From: Apodemus sylvaticus
Taxonomy: Eukaryota; Chordata; Mammalia; Rodentia; Muridae
Direction: 5' to 3'
Length of the DNA: 64,000 bases
Assembly (NCBI RefSeq): GCF_947179515.1
Contig: NC_067487.1
Location: forward strand, 43,628,514 to 43,692,513
Part shown: positions 44,400-55,545 of the stretch, piece by piece
How positions within the stretch are numbered: the first letter of the stretch is position 1
Layout of the letters: the number at the start of each line of letters is the position of its first letter
Notes under the pieces: model-generated
What the model saw: the letters and a program-made list of their open reading frames with translations, nothing else
Database searches by the model: none
Told to the model about the DNA's origin: nothing
Translations under genes and position numbers: made by a program

Positions 44400-45025
44400 C
44401 CCGCACGCAGCCCTGGACGGGACACCCCAGGAGCCGTCCGCGGGTGGAAAGGAAAGCTGGGTCTTTCAGGATATATTGATCTGGGTCTAAGCCTCCGTTT
44501 CTCCACCACCGCAAACCCGTGCCTTTAAAGGAGACATCGCCTAGGACCCGTGTCCCACTCTGGGGATCTTGAATATGCCCGACACCCCGGAATTTATGAG
44601 AAGCGAACTCTGGTTCTGAATTCTGGTTCTGTTCTCCTCCAGACGTTCTCACTATCCTTTAATTTTATTGAACAGCCTGTTGCTCAGAGGACCTGGAAGG
44701 GTGAGCCTAGGGTTCCCGGACGCCCTGCTGAGTGCCTTTTCCCTGGACGCCTGCGGGGACCCGGCAGGAGATCACCGCAGCTCGAAATGCTGTTCGCAGA
44801 GGCGGGCTTGCAAGGCTGGTTCCCTCCTGATGCTCACCTCAGGCGGCCGCTCGAAGTTCAGTCCCAGCGCTAGCTTTTCTCCGACAGAGACCCGATTGCC
44901 TTTAACTCCCCGAGGCTGCTCTCTCCACCTCGTCCCAGGATAATTGCGCGTTTCTCTACATTTAGAGCTTTGGAAATTGAGAAAGCGCGCTTTCATTTGT
45001 GCATCGTCTGCCGACAGCCCCTTCA
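44400..45025. promoter_or_regulatory. CpG island
   Basis: I count about 39 CpG dinucleotides in roughly 625 bp, densest (about 24) in 44700-45025. At the local GC content that is near the unmethylated expectation, whereas flanking DNA is CpG-poor. CpG islands usually mark promoters. There is no TATA box and no identifiable first exon. The plus-strand frame 44550-44873 and minus-strand frames across it show no known domain. A non-coding RNA promoter or a Polycomb-type developmental island is possible. Confidence 0.6.
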
Positions 45026-45053
45026 CGTTAGAGTCTTTTTCCTCCTCCCCTCA

Positions 45054-45055
<2 letters not shown>

Positions 45056-45107
<52 letters not shown>
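45056..45107. repeat. (CA)n microsatellite
   Basis: Pure CA, about 25 units, bordering the CpG island. Confidence 0.98.
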
Positions 45108-45110
<3 letters not shown>

Positions 45111-46029
45111 ACACTTAAAAAATGATTTGAAATATCAAAACAAACCCTGAATCAGTCCGCCCAGCTTTAAGCTCCATCTCTCCTGTCTACTACAGTTTCT
45201 CTTTGTGGTCCACAGAAAAACAGTGTTTAGAGCCTTTGGCAATTCCCTTTGTCACTTGCACTCTGTGTACGTTGGTTTTACATATCATTTGTTTGCCAAA
45301 TCAGCTTCTATTTCTTCAGCCCAGGATTCAGGATCTTTGTTCCTAGATCAATTGCCCGTTGCTTTGGAAGAAAGGCAGGACGTTTTGCTATCCACCTGAT
45401 GCAGAAACTGTCAGCAAAGCACTAAGGCACCACAAGGACATTGGCGTGACAGATTCTGGCCTCTGAGGGTTTTGATTTAAGAACCCCCCCACCCCCACCC
45501 CCGCCTTCCTAGCACTTTCTGTAAAGGTCATAGTTTGAAGCTGTTTACTGGATGTCTGTCTAACCTTGACCTCCAGGTATTGCAGGATCCTCCCTCCTTG
45601 GTTAGCACCAAGCAGCACTGTACTTCCTATACACCTGGATGCGTAGACCATGCAATCCCATCTTCGGTTTTCCTGGCCATATGATTCCTCCCTGCTTTAT
45701 GAATGTGAATAGATTCAGGTTCCTTATTAACTTTCCCTGGTTTGCTTATTGATTTCGTTTCTTGACTCAACACAGCCTAAGGATGTGAGTGATGCTTTTT
45801 TTTTTCCCTGACTAGTATTCAAAACAAAATCTTAAAAGAGAAGTTGTGATTGGTTCAAGCATCTTTTTTAAACTTTTGTTTTTACACATGTAAATTTCAT
45901 TCTACAAACTGACCGAGTTGTACTTTAGAAGCAACTCGAAATGACTGGCCAGTGTTTGGAGGTCAATTTCAGGTAGTCATGGCAATGCTATCTTAGATCA
46001 ACCATCTGGATTAGGTGATCACTTGTCTA

Positions 46030-46290
46030 CCTTGGAAGAGAATCTTAATTAAAGGCAGCTAACTATATTACAACTTGCCCATAATCGACAACCAAAATTA
46101 AGTCAAGAGCTTTGGCTATTACAGCAGATAATGACTCTGTGGTGTTTGAAATTATAAAAGGGACATGTTTTCTTCTGGGGACATGCTGCATGTGTGCATG
46201 GGTAATTTTCTTTATTACTTCCAAAGATACTTTTAGGTATGACACCTCTTCCCATTAAGTTTTTAGCTGTAATTAATGTTGTCATCTGGG
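46030..46290. promoter_or_regulatory. Candidate conserved AT-rich block
   Basis: CTTAATTAAAGGCAGCTAAC, GCTATTACAGCAGATAATGA and TAGCTGTAATTAATGTTGTC hold clustered TAAT/ATTA cores in non-repetitive sequence. Confidence 0.22.
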
Positions 46291-47159
46291 CTGTTAAGAG
46301 CAACATAACACAGAAATAAACAAGAAAACAGCGTGGCTATGACCTCGCTGCAGAGTCCAGCTGTCACCATGGCATCTAGGTGTGTTCTTGCTACTCTTGT
46401 CTTCACAACTGAACACAATTTGTTGCCTAAGATTACAATAAATTCCATGACCAATATTATAACTGACCCAAGTTGTAGCCTTTTTATTAAAGGGAAGGAA
46501 AGAAAAATTAACAGAAAACTCTTTAGGTACAAGCCAATCAACAGAGTTTTGGAAAGGCAATGCCTTTTATACTCTAAATATTTAACTATAAATCAGTATA
46601 TGGTGGTCCTGGATAAAGAACAAAGGAAAATTTTATATTGTCTTTTAGATTGACAATGATTGTAACCAGTCTGAAGGACTGACCAAGAAGGAACAGTCTC
46701 CGATGTCCATTTAATCCCTAACTGGCAAGAAAAGACTTAGACTAAGGAAACTTCTGACCATTTTCCCTATTTTGATTCTATAATCCCAAAGCAACATTCT
46801 GATTATAATTTAAATTCTCTGCGAAGCCCCTGAGCTGTGAAAATATATCCAGCTAAGTCTTTGAGGGTTTTACAACTTTATATGTATTCTGTAGGTATCA
46901 GTTCTTAAATTTGGTCTTGATCAATTTTGCCTAAATTTGATGGTTCTCTGAGAGACAGAGCAAATCTGGATTTTCTAAGGAACCAATTTTCCAGTCCTGC
47001 AAAATCAGTCCCTCTTGGCAAAGAGGAGGCTTCTATACAGATACAAGATGGAAGTGGTATAGCCTTGGCTATCTGCTCTGAGGTCAAGACACCAGTGTTG
47101 CTTTTATGTGCCCAGAGCCTGGAATTCAGGGATATTAAGAAATGATTTTCTAAATGATC

Positions 47160-47440
47160 AAATTAAAGCCTCATGCTCGACTCTATCTCCTATCAAAAAT
47201 TAATTCATGCAAACTATTCTTGGAATTAATTATAGCTTTGGTCTCCACCGAATCCTGAGTGCATTAAGTTTGACACCAACCGCTGTAATGTATCATGTCT
47301 TTTTTTTTAAATGGTGAATGTAATTTAATAACATGTTCTCTTGATGCTGAATTCTGCTATTTGTGAAACGCATATGATTTATTATTTTATTATCTTTGTT
47401 TCTAATTCTGTTAACTCTTATCTGTTCTCAGTAAAAAAGG
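47160..47440. promoter_or_regulatory. Candidate conserved AT-rich block
   Basis: AATTAATTCATGCAAACTAT includes an octamer-like ATGCAAA, followed by GGAATTAATTATAGC and further TAAT cores. No repeat family recognised. Confidence 0.22.
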
Positions 47441-47529
47441 AACTACTAAATTTATTTAGCTGTCTCCACAGAAAACCCTTCTTCTCTTAGTTGCAGAAGC
47501 TTCCTATTTTACTTTAGAAAGTTTTACTA

Positions 47530-47655
47530 TTGCAGTCTTATGGCTTCAGAGATGAATGTACCTGGATTTAAAAAAAATAGTATTTCTATTATAGCTACTG
47601 GAGGATTAAATCAGATAAGGCATATAAATGATTCAACATAATATCTGACACTTAG
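47530..47655 (+). mobile_element. Probable MIR remnant
   Basis: GGAGGATTAAATCAGATAAG then TGATTCAACATAATATCTGA follows the MIR 3' part. It is old and shared among mammals. Confidence 0.5.
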
Positions 47656-48241
47656 GGTTAAAAATATATTTTGGCACTATTTTTTAACACAAAAGTTCTT
47701 TACAGGATGAGGTATAATGATTCTTTTTCCTTTCCTTCCTTATGCCTAATAGCTTAGAATTTTTCTTCTTGCCAGTATATTTAAAGTTATTTTTCCTCAA
47801 AATACATTTCATTAATGTTTAGATTCAGAGATTTAATATCTATGCCAAGATTGGTTCTTGGATCAATATTGGTGCAATATACCTAGATCTGGTGTTGAGG
47901 GGTTATGTCCTCATTTACAAATGGGCACCTTCTTTGAAACTATTTTCAGAAATTCTTTTGAATAAAGTTAAAACCAGTAATAATCTGTCAGTGATCTCTT
48001 GGTGAACTTGTAGATATTTTTCTCATTCTTCCTATTTAAGTCTTTGAGTTTTTAAAGCAAAACAAACTCTAAAGATTTGTGGAATCACTGTGCATTCTCC
48101 CATAAATGAATTTAGACATATGATGATTTCTACTATTTAATTCAGTTCTTATTGATCTATACCAAGATATTTTCTCTTAATCATTATCGTAAAAGCCTAA
48201 TTAAATTGTGTCTCTGAATAGCCTTGTCATATAATTTCCAA

Positions 48242-48412
48242 ATCCTCTGCTAGGCAGTGGTGGCACATGACTTTAATCCTAGCACTTGAGAGATAGAGGC
48301 AGGCAGATCTCTGAGTTCAAGGCCAGCCTGGTCTACAGAGTGAGCTCTAGGGCAGCCAAGGCAATATGGAAACACCGTGTCTTGAAAAAAACCTAAACAA
48401 CAACAAAAAACA
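48242..48412 (+). mobile_element. B1 SINE, older copy
   Basis: GCTAGGCAGTGGTGGCACAT, GAGAGATAGAGGCAGGCAGA, AAGGCCAGCCTGGTCTACAG and ACACCGTGTCTTGAAAAAAA. AATTTCC flanks at 48233-48239 and 48419-48425. Several CpGs of the consensus are lost, so it is older than the B1s at 19722 and 26458. It ends the retrotransposon-poor interval. Confidence 0.93.
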
Positions 48413-48959
48413 AGCAACAATTTCCCAATGTCTTCTTAAAATACATTTTTATTAGTGGTACATGCTTCCTTCTTATGTATCTCATACTGAGTTCATTTAA
48501 AACTGATGCTTGCTTTTTTAAGAAAACAGATCCTTTGCATTTAAATATATTTTTCCTGTTTGCTAAGATTTGAAGGAACAATCTCTGATTATATCTAGAT
48601 GATTTTTCACAGATGCTGTTTGTGCTACCAACAAGAGATATGGGTTATTGAGGATTTGTGTAAGAAGGTGTATCAAGTTTCTGAAAGCTTACTATTATCA
48701 CACATAAGTATCTTAAAAGAGTCTTTGTAAGAATATCAGGGGAAGCATGCATTTTGCCCATTACCTACCTGTAAAGTAGGTGTGGACTCTCCTGTGGCCT
48801 GTAATTGTTAGCAGCTTCACATTCTCCAGTGTCTTCTCTAAACTGCCACGAAAGGAAGTATTTCCATTCGCTATCATTTTTTTCCAGATCCCAAGTGCAG
48901 TTTTTTTTTCTTTTGCCAATTGTTTAATGTACATAAAATGAAGAGAGTGTCGCAAACCA

Positions 48960-49105
48960 GTAATCTCAGTATTTGGGCCAAGCTCTGTCACTGTTATTTG
49001 CTGTGAGACTATAATTAAATCCCACAAGTAGTTGTTTTGCATTTCTCCATGTGTTAAATTGGGATAATCATAGTTTTGCAGGGTGTTTGTAAGTAGATGT
49101 GCGTA
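48960..49105 (+). mobile_element. MIR remnant
   Basis: GGCCAAGCTCTGTCACTGTT, ATTTGCTGTGAGACTATAAT and GTTAAATTGGGATAATCATA keep the MIR core order. Confidence 0.65.
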
Positions 49106-49504
49106 CGCATGCATGTATGAGTGTGTGCATACGTGTGTGAGCTAGTTTGAGATGTTATAACAAAATGTGATAGACCAGCCAATTTCAAAAGTAGAAATGC
49201 ATTTCTCACAGGCTGGAAAGTCCAAGAACTTCTTGTTAAAATTATTCTTCAATTCTTCACCGAATTCTTCTTGAATTCGGTGTTTGGTCAGGGCCAATGT
49301 CCTCATTTGTCAGTGGGTATCATCTTGTGTCTGCACTTCGTGAAGAGAAGAGAAAGTCTTTCTCTTGACTTTTTTCACAACGACATTGATCTTATTAGAG
49401 ACTGTTTGCCCTCAAGGCAAAAATTAACTACCCAAAGCCCAACCTAATGCTATTACAGGAGGCTGTGGTTAGGTTCTAAACACATGAATTGAGGAGGGGC
49501 ATAA

Positions 49505-49540
49505 ACATGTGTGTGTGTGTATGTGTGTGTGTGTATACAT
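49505..49540. repeat. (TG)n, imperfect
   Basis: TGTGTGTGTGTATGTGTGTG-type imperfect array. Confidence 0.85.
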
Positions 49541-49639
49541 GTCTGTACAGTTGTGTATGGTAGTCAAGTTAAACTATTCAACTTAAATATTCAAGACAGA
49601 AATGAATAATATTTTAAAAATAATGAAATACTTTTTTTT

Positions 49640-50370
49640 CAGAATTTCATACAATGGATCTTAATCATTTTCTCATGTCTTTCTCCATCAGCTCTTCCCA
49701 GATTTACTTATTTCTCCTTCCCCTTCCCTCTACAGTATGCCATTCCCTTCACCAAGAACAACGTAGCAGATGTTCTCGCCTCTTATAATCTTTCTGCCAC
49801 CTCTTCTGCTGTATTCCCTGAGCCTAAGCCCAATTAGGTCACTGTTGGTTGCCCTGGGGATGTGAGTGCCACTGTTGCCCTTTTCAGAGTATCTTGCTGT
49901 GCTGCTGGTTGTTGTGGCTGTGACATAATATAGCCAGATAGGACTATTGATTGCTGTTCTCTTTGGCAGCTTGCTTGACTTCGTAATTCCCTAAGGCTTT
50001 TTCAAACACCCTTCATTTTATTTATCTCTCCTCCTTCCCTCTCTGTCTATGTTGCTTTCCCTCCCCAGGTAAGTGCCCCCTCAACCCATTTTCCAATTTT
50101 CTCTTCATAACAGCAGTGTCTACTGTTCCTCCCTCTAATGCTCTTATCTATTCTCGCCCCCAACCATGGCACCATTAACCACAGATACCAGGAAAGTAAG
50201 AATAGAAGTGTTTGGTTATTTCCTCTGGGCTTCCTAGTATTAACATGCTATGCATATCTCAATTGCATCATTACTTACATTCATAAAATTCATGACTTGA
50301 AGAATAAGCCAGGTCAAAATTTCATTTTACCACTCCTTTGCTTCCATTTGGTTCTATGCATTGTCGATTA
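49640..50370 (-). mobile_element. Old L1 3' region, antisense
   Basis: ATTTCATACAATGGATCTTA, CCACCTCTTCTGCTGTATTC, GGCAGCTTGCTTGACTTCGT and CATGGCACCATTAACCACAG follow the reverse complement of an old rodent L1 3' UTR and ORF2 end. It is strongly decayed. The 77-codon plus frame at 50138-50371 is a shadow. Confidence 0.6.
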
Positions 50371-50618
50371 GTATTTGCTAATTCGAATTTACTTTTTCTC
50401 CCTTTTCATACCACCCAGTCTTGTTTTAAGGACTCAAAATTAGAATCTCTTATCTCTCCCTCTCCCTCCCCCTCTCTCCCCTTTGGAATATTAATTAATT
50501 CAAACTTTTAAAGTCCCTATTTGCTGTAGATTGTTCTACAGACAATCTTTTAAAATGAAAAGCCTTGTTTTAAGATTTCTACTTGGTTTAAATAGTTGCT
50601 CATTTCAGGATCATGTTT

Positions 50619-50652
<34 letters not shown>

Positions 50653-51709
50653 TGTGGTGTGTAAACATCTTGTCTTTACTGCTTGTGTGGAAAGATCAGG
50701 ACACATTATAGGCTGGAAGATGCAGGCAGATCATCTAATATTAAAACTAACACTGCTTTGTGTAGGTGCACCTATAGAGAGATGTCTTGTGTGTTATATG
50801 GATGTATCACCTGCCAGTTAAGAAGCCTATGGCTCATGGCTTAGACAGGAAATACCAGCCTTAGTCAGGCATCCATAGACACTGATGACCTGTTTATGAA
50901 CTTCTGTGAGCTGAGCTCTCAAGAGCTTTGTCTTAACCATGTGTTTCTTATTTCTAAAGCTTTACTCCTTTTAGCTGCATTCTTACCTGGTTTTCAAATG
51001 CTCTGAGCATCATTGCAAACTGAGAAGGGCATCATGGGATATTTAAAATTATGAGAACAGAGGATGATCTTCCCATTTTTCAGATACTACTGGGCCCTTC
51101 TTCTCACAACTTCAGTGCTTGATCAGGCTGCAATCCTTCTACAATGTATAATATTGTTGGGAAACTATCATTTTAAATTCTGGGTATTTAGATTCTATGG
51201 GAAGCAAATTTCCCATAACAATTCACATGAATCAAGTAATAAAGAAGACAATGTCAATTCTGATGCCAATATTTGAAATGAATTCTAATATCCAATGACT
51301 GTATACATACCATTAGTAAATATTTGTGATCATTTAAGAAGAAAGTAAAAATATTTTTCATTAATTATATATGCTACGTTTCCAAATGCCCATAAAATGT
51401 GAAAACACACCTACTCATGACCACTAGTTAACACCTAGAGCTGATAAGTGTTTCTTCTGACCTCAGGACAGGGTGAAAACAACAATAGCAACAACTAATA
51501 AAAGACAAAGAGGGTGTGGGTAAACAGAACAGGTTTGGGAACCTATGGTATTAAAAGACTGTTGTGGTTTTCCAACTCACTTTTGGATAATTGCCCCAGG
51601 ACTTTTACCTAAGTCTTGCCTAGCCTGGTCCTGAAATTATAGTGACACCAACAGTTTTCTTCAGTATTCTCAGCCCTCTCCTTTCTCTGCACCTTCCCTT
51701 GACTGGTTC
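50371..51709. other. Non-coding stretch with GT microsatellite
   Basis: No gene recognised. (GT)n lies at 50621-50652. Confidence 0.55.
50621..50652. repeat. (GT)n microsatellite
   Basis: About 15 GT units. Confidence 0.97.
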
Positions 51710-52013
51710 TCTCCCTCCCTCTCCCTCTCCCTCTCCCTCTCCCTCTCCCTCTCCCTCTCCCTCTCCCTCTCCCTCTCCCTCTCCCTCTCCCTCTCCCTCT
51801 CCCTCTCCCTCTCCTCCCTCTCCCTCTCCCTCTCCTCCCTCTCCCTCTCCCTCTCCCTCTCCCTCTCCCTCTCCCTCTCCCTCTCCCTCTCCCTCTCCCT
51901 CTCCCTCTCCCTCTCCCTCTCCCTCTCCCTCCCTCTCCCTCTCCCTCTCCCTCTCCCTCTCCCTCTCCCTCTCCCTCTCCCTCTCCCTCTCCCTCTCCCT
52001 CTCCCCCTCTCTC
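51710..52013. repeat. (CTCCCT)n hexanucleotide array
   Basis: About 300 bp of CTCCCT with small slips near 51812, 51834 and 51929. The minus strand is GGGAGA repeated, so every four units satisfy a G-quadruplex pattern with 3-nt loops. Minus-strand reading gives poly-Glu-Gly and plus-strand gives poly-Pro-Ser, both artefacts. Confidence 0.98.
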
Positions 52014-53635
52014 TTTTTCTCTGCCTTGTCTTCTGTAATGTTATCCATCAAACTCAGGACCTCGAGCATGTCCGCCCTTCTGGCAGCTCTCCTCTGTTTT
52101 CTACTTGTATCACTGTTCAATCTTTTGGAGATTCCGAGGCATTTCTGATTCCCTGACATAAATCCTTTGTTTTCTGGTGATGATAAAGACTTTTGAGATA
52201 GGCTTGTGTGAGATGTTGCAGCCCTGGGGAGAAGAAATAAACCCATGTTTAGTCTTCCATTTTCATGATTTATGTCACCATAGGGGCTTTAGCTTATTTC
52301 ATTTCAATATATTTTAAGATTTTCCTTTTATTTTTTTTTTGTCTCCATCATTTTGCTAAAGTGAACGCCTGATTATTTATCCAGTTTTTTTGGTTACCTT
52401 TAATCTGTCTTGTTCTAAAGTTGCTTCTTTTTCCTTGAACACAGTTTGTTCTTTACCAAAACATTAATTTGTACTAAAGTATAATTTACTGTTAGTTGGG
52501 ATCATATCTTCCTGTTTGCTCAAAATTGTACTTCTTTTTTTCAAGTGTATTTCAAATTATTTTCATAATCAGAATTTTATTTGTGTTCCTGTCTTGAAAC
52601 CAAATGGCTGCATAAAGAATGATTCTGCTTCCATAAAGCAGGCTAGAGCCATTGTTGTCCATCATTCCAGAGTGCTTTCCTCATGACTACATCCCATAGT
52701 GATTTATTGTCATGAGAAAGTTAAACCTCTGTATTCACAAATGTTGAAATATGGTTTTGTGGTATGGCTTGCAAACTTGGAACTTTATATAATCATTGTT
52801 CTTTCTTTAACTTTTTAGTTAAAAAGGCCTTTATTTGGTATACAACTAAAGATTTCTCTTGGCTACTTAAAAGGAAAAAAAGTATCCAATCTACTACTCT
52901 TCGTCTTACTTTCTTTTATTTTCTGTTCCCTCAATTTGCCAAAAACTATGCACAGCACAAGATTCTTAAGGGACACTTAATCTGCCTATGCAGACAGCAC
53001 ATGACTAAGGTTTTACTTATATGGCATAAAATAGCTAATTTAAAACAGCATGCTGATCATTGATCACACATAGCACACACATGCACACACCCACTCATAC
53101 AACACTGCTACAATCCTGCATGAATATATAATTTCATCTGATAGCTTGTCTAGTGGCACTAAAACTTCATTAGATTCTAGGAAGTTTTCAGTTAAATGTT
53201 ACAGGTAAATTCCTGCAAGGGAAAACCCCAGAGCAAAGAGTTTATGCTGGGTGGGTTTTTAGTGTGGGGATTATAGGGAGAGGTAGCAAGAGGTAGCAGG
53301 CAAATTTAGTGGCTATTTTAGCCTCAGGAAGAGTAAAGCTGTCATGGTCTGTGCAACCTAGCTTTTTCTTGGTGTAGATATCACCTGAATATGCTGGAAA
53401 TAAATAGAGAAAACAGGAATAAACTACAAACCACGTCTATATCAAGATTTTACCAAGTGTTACCTCTGCCACTTCTCTGTGGGTTTGCCCCTCCCCCCTC
53501 ATTCTTTTATTCCTTAAATAACCATCCAGCTTAGGCAGGCAAGTATATTCTTCACAGGAATCCTGCATCCCAAAGTTTAGTTGTGTGAGTTATCTATTCA
53601 GCACCTTCCCAACTTTTAGCAGAATTATGTCTTAA
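52014..53635. other. Non-coding stretch, nothing recognised
   Basis: AT-rich; no supported gene or repeat. Confidence 0.5.
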
Positions 53636-54025
53636 TTAGGGTCTCCATTGCTGTGAAGGGACATCAAGACCAAGGTAATTCTTATAAAGGAAAACATTTG
53701 ATTGTGACTGCTTACAGGTTCAGAGGTTTAGTCCATTATTAACATAGTACGCAGGCAGCATTAGCATGGCAGTGTACAAGACAGACATGGTGTTGGAGAA
53801 GGAGTTGAGAGTTCTACCTCTTGATTGAAGGTATCTAGCAGGAGACTCATTTCTATAGGCAGCCATGACAGGGAGAGGTCTCTTTCACACTGGGCAGAGC
53901 TTTGACATAGGATCTCAAAGTCCACCCTCATTGTAATGAACTTTCTCCAAGAAGGCCATACCTGCTTCAACAAGGCCACATCTCCTAATAGTGCCACTTT
54001 GCATAGGCCAAGCATATTCAAACCA
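53636..54025 (-). mobile_element. Dispersed rodent repeat, same family as 28960-29290
   Basis: TTAGGGTCTCCATTGCTGTG, AGACCAAGGTAATTCTTATA, AGACATGGTGTTGGAGAAGG and CAACAAGGCCACATCTCCTA. The reverse complement carries the GAAAGTTC...GGCCTTGTTGAAG and CCACTATTAGGAGATGTGGC order seen in plus orientation at 28960. I cannot name the family. Confidence 0.72.
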
Positions 54026-54517
54026 CTACATACCCCAAATCCTTAATGTTGATAATTCAACTAATGCCCAGCAGTGCTACAAAGAAAACAATATATGATG
54101 AAATCAGCTTGTAGAACTTGTAATTTGCATCTAGTCAAATAAAAACATGTGAGTCAATCCCATTAGTAGTAAATAGTACCAAATAAACTTATAAGATAAG
54201 GTGTTTGAAGATATTGTTGAAATCTTTATTCTATATTTTGCTAGTTAAAATGTATACACTAATACAAAAATAACTTTAACATTTTTTACTTCATTAACTT
54301 TTTACTGTTTTAATCTTGGAAGACAGAGTCTGCTCTTTCACTGTGCAACTAACAGGACAACTGAAAACTGAAAGAACATAACAACTGGTAATCTAATAAT
54401 GAATGTTCAGGCCTGAAAATACGTATACAGGCTGACCAGGTTATGTTTATATATCAAGGAATATATATATGTATATATACATATATATGTATATATACAT
54501 ATATATATATGTATATG

Positions 54518-54554
<37 letters not shown>

Positions 54555-55395
54555 CAACTAAAGAGAAAGAAGCCATGAATTTGAGTGAGTGAGGGGGGTG
54601 TGTGTATGTGTACATGGGAGGTTTTATGGGCAGAAAGTAAAAGGGGGAATAATTATACTATAATACCAAAAAAAGGAATCCCTAGTTTCCATAGTTTTGT
54701 TTGCTATTTTGAGATGGAAAACTAACTTTTTTTAAAGTGCTAGTTAAATCACACTTGAGTTTCTTGTCTAACCGGTCACCCATTTGTAAACTAAAATAAT
54801 AAACAGTTCAACGTTTTCCAGGACCTGGTAGCTGAGGTTTCCCACCTTGAGATTCCAATCTTGAAGAAAAGCCCAGTCTGGCAACCTTAAAAGTGCATGT
54901 CCCATTTCTTGTTGATGTATGAGGATTCTTATAGTCTCTCTTAGAACTTGGGGATGAGAAAGCTCTCCCTAAAAGTGTACCTATTAGAGAAAAGTCCTCT
55001 CCATGGGAGAGAACCTCTCTTCTTGCTGACAAGAACCTTACTTCCTGCTGACAGCAGCTATGCCCCACTGAGGTCCTGTTGCCTGTGAGCTTGTGAGTCA
55101 TGTTTAAGTAACAGAAATCATGCCCCCTTCTCTTACTGCAGTACCACAGAAAAAAATTGCTGCTTGGGAGAGGATATCTGAGGTCATTTTCTCCTGAAAA
55201 ATATGGATCTGAATAATAAAATCAGGGACTTGGTAGCAAAGTAAAGATGATTAAATACCCTACTCTCTTTAAAAACTAGATACATTTTACTCCATCCTTC
55301 TGTTCTGGTTTCACATGGGCTTTCTTTAGTAGACACTTCTTTCAATTTGTGATATTTTTATTGTTCTGTATACAATAAACATCTTCCATTTGAAA
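54026..55395. other. Non-coding stretch with AT-rich palindromic block
   Basis: No gene recognised. It contains an alternating TATATG/CATATA block (54456-54517) and (TG)n (54524-54551). Confidence 0.5.
54456..54551. repeat. Palindromic AT-rich block followed by (TG)n
   Basis: GTATATATACATATATATGT-type self-complementary sequence, then about 14 TG units. A cruciform is possible in the first part. Confidence 0.93.
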
Positions 55396-55399
55396 ATTA

Positions 55400-55535
55400 T
55401 TGTTTTTGGAGATGAGGAAACTGAGCAGCAGAGAAAGAAATTACTCAGAGTCACAAATATGTGGTTGGAAGCACAGAGGGAATGAGAGTCCACTTCCTCT
55501 GGCTCTTATCGAGTTCTCCCTGCTGCCTTCAAAGT
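55400..55535 (-). mobile_element. MIR remnant, antisense
   Basis: GGAGATGAGGAAACTGAGCA, ATTACTCAGAGTCACAAATA and GGAAGCACAGAGGGAATGAG match the reverse complement of the MIR core. Confidence 0.7.
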
Positions 55536-55545
55536 GTAGCTCTTA

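Larger units (their letters stand above)
33548..48240. other. Retrotransposon-poor interval, 14.7 kb
   Basis: I recognise no L1, B1, B2, B3/B4 or LTR sequence here. Contents are microsatellites, probable MIR remnants and apparently unique sequence, with raised CpG frequency in parts of 38-45 kb. In mammals, intervals of this size without transposons are mostly associated with developmental regulators. Listed sub-features: CTCF-like motifs (35493, 38097), TATA-like motif (39935), AT-rich blocks with homeodomain cores (39985, 43055, 43830, 46030, 47160), CpG patch (41535) and CpG island (44400). Open frames occur on both strands in the GC-rich part but none shows a domain. Confidence 0.6.

Noticed and set aside
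51620..52246. 208-codon Glu-Gly repeat frame and 168-codon Pro-Ser frame
   Set aside because: Open only because the hexanucleotide array has no stop in any frame; flanks show no coding signal.
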